A stretch of DNA of 64,000 nt, taken from positions 186,001 to 250,000 of the forward strand of contig CAWERB010000018.1 of NCBI GenBank assembly GCA_963811335.1, written 5' to 3'. The DNA is from Trebonia sp963811335. GTDB lineage: Bacteria > Actinomycetota > Actinomycetes > Streptosporangiales > Streptosporangiaceae. Position numbers and translations under genes: made by a program. The notes below the pieces were generated by a model. It had not been told where the DNA came from. It saw only the letters and a program-made list of their open reading frames with translations, and made no database searches. Of this stretch, positions 31,101 through 40,537 are shown piece by piece (the stretch's first letter is position 1; every line of letters begins with the position of its first letter).

Positions 31101-33840
31101 CGCCGGTACTACCGCATTCGCGACCTCATGGGGATGCGGTGCGAGACCTTCGGGAAGCACCTGACCTGTCTCGCCGATTACCTTGAGCCGGGGCAAAGCG
31201 GCCCGCCCGTGCACCTGGTCGCCGGGTACGTGCCGGTCGGGGAGCTGCCCTCGTTCGCCCAGGCGATCGCCCCGCACCTGGGCGCGCTCCCGCCGGACCA
31301 GCCCGTCGTCGTCGACGTCGAGTCGTGGCGGACAGAGCCGTTCCTCCCGGCCGAGGAGATGGCCGCCGAACTCGTCGGCGTGCTCGAGCACGCGGACTTC
31401 GGCCGCGGCCTGTGCCGCCTGACCGTTACCGTGACCAGCGCCAGCGATGGCGCCAGGCACCCCGAGGAGCATCAGCGGACTCAGGCGTTCACCTACGTCA
31501 GCACGGCGACCGGATTCGCCGAGGACCTGATGCTCAGGAACTTGCACCCGATGATCGCCGAGCGGGTCGACCTGTGGCGGCTGTCGAACTTCTCGCTGCG
31601 AAGGCTGCCTAGTGCCGAGGACGTTTACCTGTTTCACGCCGTCGCCCACGCCAATCCGAAGGACGAGCGGCTGTTCGCCATCGCCGAGGTGCGCGACCTG
31701 ACCGCCGCCCGCAACTCGGCTGGCGAGATCATCGGCTATCCGATGCTCGAAGGCATCCTGGTCCAGGCCTTCGCCGACATCCGCAGCGCGCTGCGCGGTC
31801 AGTCGCAGCGCCAGCGCCCGCTGCGGAACCGGGTGATGCTCTACGTGCGCCCGGACTGGAACATTCCCACCGCCATCTGGCGGCACCTCGCGCACCAGCT
31901 GGCGCCACAGGCCGCCGACCTCGGGCTTGAGAAGGTCGTGGCGAGCATCCGGGTGCCGGATGAGACCACGGGAGAGCCGCGGGATGCGGTCCTTCATGTA
32001 GAGAACGTCGCGGACCGGGCCGTCACGGTCCGCATCCGCCCGTCATCGGACGAGCCGATCCAGCCGCATACCGAGTACCGGCAGAAGGCACTGCGGGCCG
32101 AGCGGCTCGCACTGCCTTACCCGTACGAGGTCATCCGCATGCTCACCCCGCCCCGGGGCGCGCCCGCGGATTTCCCCGCGGGCGACTTCACCGAGTACGA
32201 CCTCCGCGACGAGGACGGGCGCAGCGACGAGGACGCGGTGGCGGCCGATGAGCTCGTTCCAGTGGAGCGGCCGTACGGCCGCAACCGGGCCGGGCTCGTT
32301 ACCGGCGTCATCACCAGCTACACGCCGCTGGTGCCGGAGGGCATGCGCCGGGTGGTCATTCTCGGCGACCCGACTGAGGGGCTCGGCAGCCTGGCGGAGC
32401 CGGAGTGCCGCAGGATCCTCGCCGCGCTGGCACTCGCGCAGCGGATGCGGGTGCCCGTCGAGTGGTTCGCGGTGTCGTCCGGCGCCAAGATCGCCTGGGA
32501 CAGCGGCACGGAGAACATGGACTGGATCGCCGCCGTGCTGCGCGGCCTGATCGAGTTCACCCAGTCAGGCGGTGAGGTCAACATCGTCGTGACCGGAATC
32601 AACGTCGGCGCCCAGCCCTACTGGGACGCAGAGGCGACCATGCTCATGCACACCCGCGGCATCCTCATCATGACGCCGGCCAGCGCCATGGTGCTGACCG
32701 GCAAGAAATCGCTCGACTACTCGGGCGGGGTGTCGGCCGACGACAACTTCGGCATCGGGGGATTCGAGCGGATCATGGGCCCGAACGGACAGGCCCAGTA
32801 CTGGGCGCCCACCCTGGCCGCGGCCTGCGCGCTGCTGCTGCGGCACTACGCGCATACCTACGTCGTGCCCGGCGAACTACGCCCGCGCCGGGCGCCGACG
32901 AGCGACCCGTTCGACCGCGACGTGCGCACCTTCCCGCACAAGCAGGCGGACGGGTCGCCGTTCGGATGCGTCGGGGACGTCTTCTCGGCCGAACTGAACG
33001 GGGACCGCAAGAAGCCGTTCGACATGCGCTCGGTGATGCGGGCGGTCACCGACGCCGACCATGCGCCATTCGAGCGGTGGGCCCCGTGGCGCGACGCCGA
33101 GAGCGCGATCGTGTGGGAGGCCCGGATCGGCGGGTTCCCGGTGTGCCTGATCGGGCTAGAGTCGCGCAATGTGGCCAGGGCCGGGTTCGTTCCCGCCGAC
33201 GGCCCCGCGTCCTGGACGTCGGGAACGCTCTTCCCGCAATCGTCGCGCAAGGTGGCCCGCGCCATCAACGCGGCGAGCGGCAACCGGCCGCTGGTCGTGC
33301 TGGCCAACCTCAGCGGTTTCGACGGCTCGCCGGAAAGCATGCGCAACTGGCAGCTTGAGTACGGCGCGGAGATCGGCCGCGCGGTCACCAACTTCCGCGG
33401 GCCCATCGTCTTCGTGGTGGTCTCGCGCTATCACGGCGGCGCGTTCGTGGTCTTCTCCAAGCGGCTGCACGACGACATGGAAACGGCCGCGGTGACCGGC
33501 TCCTACGCCTCGGTGATCGGCGGGGCGCCCGGCCGCCGCCGTGGTCCTTTCCCGTCAGGTGGCGGCCCGGACAGACGCCGACCCGCGGGTCGCGAGCCTG
33601 CGGGAGCGGCTCTCGACCGCGACGGGGAAGGCGCTCGCCGAGGTGCATCACGAGCTTGCCGAGGTCACCGAGGCGGTACGGGCCGAGAAGCTGAAGCAGG
33701 TCGCCGACGAGTTCGACGACACGCACGACATCAAGCGCGCGATGCGGGTCGGGTCCGTCGACCAGATCATCCCGCCGGAGCAACTGCGGCCGTTCGTGAT
33801 CCGCGCCCTGGAACGCCGGCTGGCCGCCCCGGCCGGGTGA
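28199..33840 (+). CDS. single-chain acyl-CoA carboxylase (BC-BCCP-central-CT, eukaryotic-ACC-like order)
   Basis: ATG 28199 has GGAGG five bases before it; an upstream ATG at 28169 overlaps the megasynthase stop. Breaks lie near 29217, 30228 and 33525. The ~1,880-residue protein holds a biotin carboxylase (KAAAGGGGRGIR, MEVNTRLQVEHPVTE), a biotinyl domain with VIESMKMETT (biotin Lys at ~30119), an ~800-residue central region (TGFAEDLMLRNLHPMIAERV, NRVMLYVRPDW), and a carboxyltransferase domain (TPASAMVLTGKKSLDYSGG, PLVVLANLSGFDG, FVVVSRYHGGAFVVFS). This order is that of eukaryotic acetyl-CoA carboxylases, not the split AccA/AccB sets common in actinobacteria. It probably makes malonyl-CoA for the adjoining synthase; the CT substrate cannot be read from sequence. 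Confidence 0.85.
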
Positions 33841-33844
33841 GCGG

Positions 33845-34654
33845 CTACGAGCCGGCCGGGCGGCCGGTCCAGTGGTGCGACGGCCGCATGGCGTCGATCG
33901 GGGAGCAGGCCTCAAGCGCGGCCGGCGGCGGCCCGCCGCCGGGCCAGCACGTAGTCACCAGGAACGTCCCGCTCCGCCGCCACCAGCCGGGGAAGGCCTC
34001 GCCGGCGGCGGTGCGGACCAGCAGCGCGGACCAGGTGCGCTCGGCCGGGCTCAGCTCGGTCACGTCGACCTCTACCGACCGGGTGTCCATGCGCAGGCCG
34101 GTGCCCATTACCTTGAGCGCGCTTTCCTTGGCGGACCAGATGAGATTGGCGGCCATGTCCCTGAGCGGACCCGGAGGGCCGGCCAGCCGCTGCTCGGCCG
34201 GCGTCAGGTAGTCGCTGACGAAGGCGTCGCTACGCGGCTCGACGAGCTCGACATCGCATCCGACCGGGACGGCGCGGGCCGCTACCAGGCAGACGGCGCA
34301 CCCGGCCCGGTCGCTGAGCGAGACGCCGTGGCCTGCCGGCTGGCCGTCGACGTAAAGCCGGGGCGCGCCGGTTGGCGCCGGCCTGCTCTCGATCCGCGCG
34401 AGCACGTCGGGATCGTCTGGCCAGCCGAGGACTTTCGCCACGGCGAGCTTGAGCGTCCACCGCCCGAGCAGGAAGTCGGTTCGCCGCTTGGCATAGCGCA
34501 GCGCTCCGGCCGAGCTGCGCTCGGCGGCGCTGAGCCAGTCCGTCGAGGCGGGCAGCTGGTCCTCGCCGCGTGCGAGCCACCAGGTGGCGGGCGCCTGCTG
34601 CCGCTCGCCGTCACCGGCCTGCGGCTCGGGCGCTCCTCGCGTTTGCTCCGGCAT
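33845..34654 (-). CDS. Sfp-type 4'-phosphopantetheinyl transferase
   Basis: An intact 269-residue frame on the opposite strand, 4 bp from the carboxylase stop. It carries the Sfp-class motifs VGCDVELVEPRS (Mg-binding Asp and Glu) and WSAKESALKVMGTGL. It loads phosphopantetheine onto carrier proteins and presumably serves the megasynthase next door. This makes the threonine in the carrier motif of that synthase puzzling. The N-terminal ~25 residues are weakly conserved, so the true start may be an internal codon. Confidence 0.85.
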   Translation of the reverse strand: MPEQTRGAPEPQAGDGERQQAPATWWLARGEDQLPASTDWLSAAERSSAGALRYAKRRTDFLLGRWTLKLAVAKVLGWPDDPDVLARIESRPAPTGAPRLYVDGQPAGHGVSLSDRAGCAVCLVAARAVPVGCDVELVEPRSDAFVSDYLTPAEQRLAGPPGPLRDMAANLIWSAKESALKVMGTGLRMDTRSVEVDVTELSPAERTWSALLVRTAAGEAFPGWWRRSGTFLVTTCWPGGGPPPAALEACSPIDAMRPSHHWTGRPAGS

Positions 34655-34671
34655 GGCTCAAGGCTAACTCG

Positions 34672-35633
34672 CTAGAACGTCAGCACGAGGCGGCCGCGTA
34701 CCCCGCCCGCCGCCAGCCGCCGGTGCGCCTCCGCTGCCGCGGACGCGGGCAGCACGTCGGCGACCCGCAGCGTCAGCACGCCCCGGTCGACCAGGCCGGC
34801 CAGCTCGCCGATCCGGTCGCCCTCGTGCAGGTGCTGGCCGACGAGGACCAGGTGGACGGTGATGCCCCGCTCCGCCTTGCCGTTCTCGGCCGGCCCTGGC
34901 TACGGGACGGACGGCGAGCAGCTGCCCGCCGTTCCTGACCGCGCCGATGACGGCCGGGCCGAGCAGCGCGGCGTCGATCACCGCGTCCACGCCGCCGGGG
35001 TACAGCCCCCGCACGGCCGCGGCCATCTCCTCGCCGCGCGGCACCACTTGATGCGCGCCGAACGACTCGATCAGCGCTTCGTCCTCCGGCTTGGCGTCAC
35101 CGATGACGGTCAGCCCCGCGTGCCTGCCGAGCTGGATCGCGTACTGTCCGACGATGCCGGCCGACCCGGTCACGGCCAGCGTCGACCCCGGCGGGCAGCG
35201 CGAGCATGTCGAGCGCGGCGCGCACGGTCAGGCCGTTCATCGGCAGCGTCGCCGCCTCGGTCAGCGACCACCCGTCGGGCACCACGGCGAGCTGGTCCTC
35301 GTCGACCACCCGGTACTCGGCCTGCGCGCCGCCGCCCGGCGCCATCGGGGCGACCGCGGCCATCACCCTCATCCCCGCGTGCCAGGCCGGCGTGTCGGGC
35401 CCGGCCTCCTCGATGACGCCCGCCAGGTCCATGCCGGGGATGTACGGCGGCTCGACGCCGGCCGGCAGCGGCCGCCCGCCCTGCCGGAAGCCGAGGTCGG
35501 TGGGGTTCACCGTGGCCGCCGCGACTCGCACAAGAACCTGGCCGGGGCCGGGTGACGGCCTGGGCACCGTGACGATGCCGAGGACGTCGGGGTCGCCGAA
35601 CTCGGTGAAGCCAACCGCTCGCATGTCGCTCAT
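34672..35633 (-). CDS. NADPH:quinone reductase-like medium-chain oxidoreductase
   Basis: The frame opens MRAVGFTEFGDPDVL, a typical quinone-oxidoreductase (MDR) start, and continues with PGMDLAGVIEEAG, LPMNGLTVRAALDML, the Rossmann motif TGSAGIVGQYAIQLGR and the C-terminal end AHRRLAAGGVRGRLVLTF. Breaks lie near 35190 and 34890. No catalytic zinc ligands are seen, so it is probably a zinc-independent NADPH-dependent reductase of quinones or enones. It is the last gene of the minus-strand run starting at 45495, 67 bp after the phosphatase gene, and may be co-transcribed. Its substrate is unknown. Confidence 0.78.
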
Positions 35634-35700
35634 GATGTCACTCCGATGATCGCTTGACGTGGCTGGCTTCGCCGTAGGCCGGCTCCGCCCTCGTTCTGTG

Positions 35701-36648
35701 TCACTGGTGGGCTGTGCGAAGGAGGGAAAGCAGTTCGTCGACGCCGCGCAGGTGCAGGTGCGGGCGTTTCCCGGCCGGCAGGCGGTCGTAGGCGTCCTGG
35801 CCGGCCAGGCCGGTCTGCACCGCGACGGCGAGGGCGTGGCCGCGGTGGGCCATCGGCACCTCGAGCAGCGGGTCGTCCCCGACGACCACGAGGTCGCGGG
35901 CGGGGACGCCCAGCCGGGTGGCCGCCGCGCGCAGCGCGTCGAGCGACGGCTTGCCGGTGACCGTCAGGCGGCAGCCGGTGACCGACCGTATCATCGCGGA
36001 GATCGCCCGGGAGGTGCCGAGCGCCCGGCCGCCCGCCGCGGCGAAGAACGGGGTCTCCGACGCGGAGTACAGCGCCGCACCCGACCAGACCGCGTGGCAG
36101 GCGGCTTCCAGGTGGGACATGGTGAACTCGCGGAACCAGCCGACGAGCACCGCGTCCACGTCCGCCGGCGTGTCCGACGGCCGGGTGTCAGGCCCTGCAT
36201 AGAGTTCGGCTGGCTCGACCGGCGGTACCACCTCGATGCCGGCCGCGCGCAGCGGCCCGGTCAGCCCGTCGCCGCCGAGCACCATGACCCGCTTGTAGCC
36301 GCGCCTGGTGAACATGACGACCGCGCTGGAGGCCGGCGTCATCATCTGGTCATCGGGCACGTCGAGCCCGGCGTCCCGCAGCACCGCCGCGAAGTCCGCG
36401 GGTGCGCGGTTGGTCCCGTTGGTGAACACCACGTACGGCAGCCCCCGCGCGCGAACCCAGCGCAGCAGCTCGACCGCCCCGGGCAGCGGGGCGAGCCCGT
36501 GGTTGACCCGGTCGCCGAGCGCGAGGGTGCCGTCCATGTCGAAGATGAACCCGCGCCCGTCCCGCAGCCGCCGCAGCACCTCGTCGGAAGCCCCGGTCGC
36601 GATGGACCCCGTGGCAGAGGACCCCGCGGTGGAGAACCCAGTGGTCAC
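35701..36648 (-). CDS. NagD-like HAD-IIA phosphatase
   Basis: GTG 36648 follows AAAGGAGATTC, 10 bp after the carboxylase stop, so it is in the same operon. The motifs are FIFDMDGTLALGD (nucleophile and acid Asp), VFTNGTNR, TGKPSLDALRAAA (Lys) and VVVGDDPLLEV, with the C2 cap typical of HAD-IIA (NagD, p-nitrophenyl phosphatase). It is 315 residues including a Ser/Thr/Gly-rich N-terminal tail of about 20. Such enzymes hydrolyse small phosphomonoesters. In this operon it could clear enol- or aryl-phosphate intermediates, which is inference. Confidence 0.82.
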   Translation of the reverse strand: MTTGFSTAGSSATGSIATGASDEVLRRLRDGRGFIFDMDGTLALGDRVNHGLAPLPGAVELLRWVRARGLPYVVFTNGTNRAPADFAAVLRDAGLDVPDDQMMTPASSAVVMFTRRGYKRVMVLGGDGLTGPLRAAGIEVVPPVEPAELYAGPDTRPSDTPADVDAVLVGWFREFTMSHLEAACHAVWSGAALYSASETPFFAAAGGRALGTSRAISAMIRSVTGCRLTVTGKPSLDALRAAATRLGVPARDLVVVGDDPLLEVPMAHRGHALAVAVQTGLAGQDAYDRLPAGKRPHLHLRGVDELLSLLRTAHQ

Positions 36649-36658
36649 GAATCTCCTT

Positions 36659-39607
36659 TCACCGTCCGTCGCCGCGCAGTGACAGCCGGAAGCCCGGCTT
36701 CTGCACGGTCAGCTCCCGCGCCGCCGGGCGCGCGGCCAGGGAGCGCAGCAGCGTGAGAACCGGCACCAGGTCCGGGTTGTAGTGCGTGACCGCGGGCCCG
36801 GCGGCGACCATCGCGTCCACCTCCGCGGCCGGCAAGCCGAAGCGCAGTAGCAGTTCCTCGTCGCTGATCCGGGCGCCGAACCGCTGTCGCAGCTCGGCTA
36901 CGGACAGCGGCGGCGGCTCATCGGCGAGCTCGGTCGCCCGCGGCCGGCCGAGCACCTTGTCGAGCACCCACGGCTCGACGGGCGCGGTCGGCTTGCCGAA
37001 CGTGCCGAGCGCGTACCTGATCACCTGGTCGGGCACGTTGTCGTAGCGTGCGTTGCCCGCCTGCACGGACAGCAGGTTGGCCAGGGCCTGCCCGATTACC
37101 ATCTGCGGGTACGGCGTCACCATGATCGGGTAGCCGAGCTCCGCCCGCACCTGGGCGATCTCCGCCATCAGCGCGTCGAACTGGTCCGCGAGGCCGATCT
37201 CGCGCAGCTGCCGCTTTGTCGTCGACAGGGTTCCGCCGGCCAGCTGGTGGTCCATGAACGCCGCGTCGAACGACCCGGGCCGTCCCGGCGGCAGTCCCTC
37301 CGCGGCGGCCAGCCGGTCGAAGTACCGGCCGACGGCGGCGAGCAGCCGGTCGTCGATGTCGACGCTGTGCCCGGACGCGCGCAGGTTCGCGACCAGCTGC
37401 TCGGCGTCCGGTAGCGACGACCCGTTGCCGAGCGCGCCGGAGCCGACCTGGAGCACGTGTACCCCCAGGGACGCGGCGGTCAGGCAGGTGAGCTGCGACA
37501 GGCCGAGGGTGGCGTGCGAGTGCAGCTCCAGCGGCTTGCCGCCGAGTGCCGCCTGCACGGCGGGGATCAGCGTCCGCGCCCGGTCGGGGGTGAGGATGCC
37601 CGCCGGGTCCTTGATGTAGGCGCGGTCGATGTCCGGGCAGTCGCGGTAGGCGGCGGCGATGCCCGCGTAGAACGCGTCGTCGTGCACCGCCGAGATCGTG
37701 TAGGTGAGCGCGCCGATGACCTCGCGGCCGCCCGCCTTCTTCGCGATCCGCGCGGTGGCCCGCGCCGCGTCCATGTCGTGCGACGGATCGAGCACGACGA
37801 ACCGGTCCATGCCGTTGTCCACCAGCTTGCGGTAGACAAGCTCGATGACCTCCGGGTGCGCCCGCTCCCAGGAGATGAACCGGAACCCGGTCCCGATGAA
37901 CTGCAGCGGCGTGTCCGGCATCGCGGCCCGGCTGATCCGCAGCAGCGCCCACGGGTCCTCCCGGTGCCTGCGCACCGACATGCCCATCGCGGTGGAGGAG
38001 GAGTAGTCGAGCGCGCGGAACCCGGTCCGGCCGAGCAGCGGCGCGATCGTCGCGATGTGCGCGGTCCGTAGTCCCGCCGCCCCCCACAGCGACTGGTTCC
38101 CGTCCCGCAGCGACACGTCGACCAGCCGGATCTCAGCCATCCGCGCCGCCGTGACGCCACGCTCACGCCCGCGATGATCCAGAACGGAGGCGGCCTGCCC
38201 GGTCTCCGCCCCGTCACCCCGCGCGGCGCCCAGCGGTCTCCGTACGGTGACAGCTGCCCGGGCCGCGGCCAGCCAGCGTGCGAGATATCCGGTGTCCACG
38301 CCGCCGGCCGCGAACTCCGCGTCCGCGAGCAGCGCCTGGTGCAGCTCCAGGTTCGTGGCAACCCCGTCGATGCCGCAGCGGTCAAGGGCACCCCGCAGCG
38401 TGCCGAGCGCCCCGTCGCGGTCGCCGCCGTGCGCGATGACCTTGGCGAGCAGCGAGTCGTAGTACGGCGGCACCGTCGCCCCCGCCTGCAGGTGCGTGTC
38501 GACCCGCACGCCCGGCCCGGACGGGAAGACGGCCCGGGTGACCGTCCCCGGGCTCGGCTGGAAGTCGCGCGCCGGGTCCTCGGCGTTCAGCCGTACCTCG
38601 ATGGCGTGGCCGTCGAAGCCGATGTCCGCCTGCTTGACCCGCAGCGGGCGTCCCTCGGCGATGGCGAGCTGCTCGGCGACGATGTCGATGCCGGTGACGG
38701 CCTCGGTGACCGGGTGCTCGACCTGGATGCGGGCGTTGACCTCCAGGAAGTAGAACTCCGCGTCGCGGTCCGCGTCGACGAGGAACTCGACCGTGCCCGC
38801 GCCGCGGTAACGCAGGTGCTCGCCGAGCGCGACCGCCGCGCGCGCGCAGCCGTTCCCGCAGCTCGTCGCCGAGCCTGGGCGCGGGTGCCTCCTCGATGAG
38901 CTTCTGGTAACGGCGCTGCACCGAGCAGTCCCGGTCGCCCAGGTGGATGACGTGCTCGCCGTCCCCGAGCAGCTGCACCTCGACGTGCCGGCCGCGTTCC
39001 ACGTACCGCTCCAGGTACACCCGCGGGTCGCCGAACGCGGCGCCCGCCTCCGCGCTCGCCAGCGCGACCGCTTCCGCGAGCCCGGCCGGATCCCGCACCA
39101 CCCGCAGCCCCCGCCCGCCGCCGCCCCCGGCCGCCTTGACCAGCACCGGGTACCCGATCCGCGCCGCCAGTCCCGCGGCATCCCCGGACTCCGGTGTCAC
39201 GTGCCCGCCGGGCAGCACCGGCAGGCCGGCGGCGACCGCGTGCTCGCGGGCCGCCAGCTTGTCCCCGGTCGCCTCAAGCGTCTCCGGTTCTGGCCCGATG
39301 AACACGATCCCGGCCGCGGCGCAGGCCCGGGCCAGCCGGGCGTTCTCCGACAGGAACCCGTATCCCGGGTGCACCGCGTCGGCGCCCGTGGCGACGGCCG
39401 CGCGCACCACCGCGTCCACGCTCAGGTAACTCGCGCTCGCCGGGCCAGGTCCGATCCAATCACCTGGTCCGCGAGCCGCGCGGGCAGCGACCCGGCGTCC
39501 GCCTCCGACACGGTGAGCACGGTCTCGATGCCCAGCCGCCGGCCGGTCCTGATCACCCGGACGGCGATCTCCCCCCGGTTAGCGACAAGCACCCGCCGCA
39601 CGCTCAC
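36659..39607 (-). CDS. biotin carboxylase fused to a pyruvate-carboxylase-type carboxyltransferase, no biotin domain
   Basis: GTG 39607 begins VSVRRVLVANRGEIAVRVIR, the standard biotin carboxylase start. Breaks lie near 39430 and 38845. Residues ~1-450 are biotin carboxylase (AVHPGYGFLSENA, KAAGGGGGRGLRVV, CSVQRRYQKLIEE, FLEVNARIQVEHPVTE). Residues ~490-960 are an HMGL/PYC-type carboxyltransferase (LVDVSLRDGNQSLWG, YIKDPAGILTP with the likely carbamylated Lys, LELHSHATLGLSQ metal ligands, PQMVIGQALANLL). Pyruvate carboxylase adds its own biotinyl domain at the end; here it is missing and an AccB-like carrier is encoded just upstream. The carboxyl acceptor is probably an enolate-forming compound. 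Pyruvate is possible, but the operon context points to a ketone. Confidence 0.85.
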
Positions 39608-39664
39608 GCCCGCAAGCCCTGCCCCGCCGATAGCAACAAGCGCTTGAGCTCCCCGGGCGATCCG

Positions 39665-39716
39665 ATGATGGTGGACATTTAGGCACACTCGGATGTACCC
39701 AAATGTCCACCATCAT
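39665..39716. repeat. 16-bp perfect inverted repeat upstream of the carboxylase gene
   Basis: ATGATGGTGGACATTT (39665-39680) is repeated inverted at 39701-39716 with a 20-nt loop. It lies 58 bp before the GTG at 39607 in the untranslated gap after the biotin carrier gene. It could be an mRNA hairpin, an operator or a small palindromic repeat element. Confidence 0.65.
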
Positions 39717-39796
39717 GCCCACGTCCGCCGCCGCGCCCGCCAGTTGCGGATAACAGCAAGAAGCCTTGGCGTGATGGTGAGCCGCATGATCGTCAT

Positions 39797-39833
39797 GGCC
39801 CGTTCGGGCCGGCTATCGCCGGCCCAACGGGCC
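39797..39833 (-). terminator. long GC hairpin between biotin carrier and carboxylase genes
   Basis: Arms 39797-39813 and 39818-39833 pair with a single bulged base around a TATC loop, 52 bp after the carrier stop on the minus strand. It may be a partial terminator that lowers expression of downstream genes relative to the carrier. The 278-bp gap (39608-39884) holds no other gene. Confidence 0.55.
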
Positions 39834-39884
39834 ACGGGGACGGCTCGCCGGGTGGGCGGCGGACGGCGAGCGTCGCGATCTCGG

Positions 39885-40395
39885 TCACTCGGCGGGCTCG
39901 ATCAGCATGAGCGTCGTGCCGAGGGGGGCGAACTCGCCGTTGTCCACGGAGATGCGCGCCACCCGGCCCGCCGTTCCGGCATGGACGGGATTCATCAGCT
40001 TCATGGTCTCGACGATCGCGACGACCGTGTCCGGCGCCACCACGTCGCCGACCTGAACGAATGGGTCGGCGCCCGGGCGCGGCGCGCGGTAGAACGTGCC
40101 GGGCAGCGGCGCCGTGATCGCGGCGAGGCCGTCGCCCGCACCCCCGCGTCCGCGCTGGCCGTGCCGGCGCTCCGGTGCTCGCGCTGACCGTGCCCGCTGG
40201 AGCGACCGCTGGCGCGGTGTCCGGCACCAGGGCGAGCGCCGTCGGCTCGGCGAGGACCTGGGATTCTTCGGTCCAGCCGCCCGGGCTACGGCGCAGCGTG
40301 AGCCGGAACCGGGACGTCTCCAGGTCGAGCGAGTCGTAAGGCAGCGAGTCGAGCAGGGCCAGGACGTCCCCGACGTCCTCGTTGGTCAGGTCCAC
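39885..40395 (-). CDS. AccB-type biotin carboxyl carrier protein
   Basis: The N-terminus (MDLTNEDVGDVLALLDSL, then LRRS) is the AccB-like dimer arm. A Pro/Ala/Thr-rich linker follows, and after a break near 40145 the biotinyl domain ends with IVETMKLMNPVHAG, whose Lys is the biotinylation site. It is about 165 residues, normal for AccB. There is no accC, accA or accD beside it. Instead the next gene is a biotin carboxylase-carboxyltransferase fusion lacking a carrier, so this protein almost certainly carries carboxyl groups for it. Confidence 0.85.
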
Positions 40396-40537
40396 GGTGT
40401 ACTCCCGAGGTGTAGAGCTCCCCGCGTCGTTTCATACCCGGTGACCGATTTCTGCACCTTCGCGCAGCCGGAGATCCCCGGCCCGGTCGTGGTGCCCGGC
40501 GTGCCGTGCCGTCGGCCGCGCGAAGGCGCCGGGACCA

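Noticed and set aside
29796..31997. 733-codon open frame on the minus strand opposite the carboxylase
   Set aside because: It is the antisense shadow of a strongly coding GC-rich gene; its protein is Arg/Gly/Val-rich without motifs, while the plus strand shows clear carboxylase domains.
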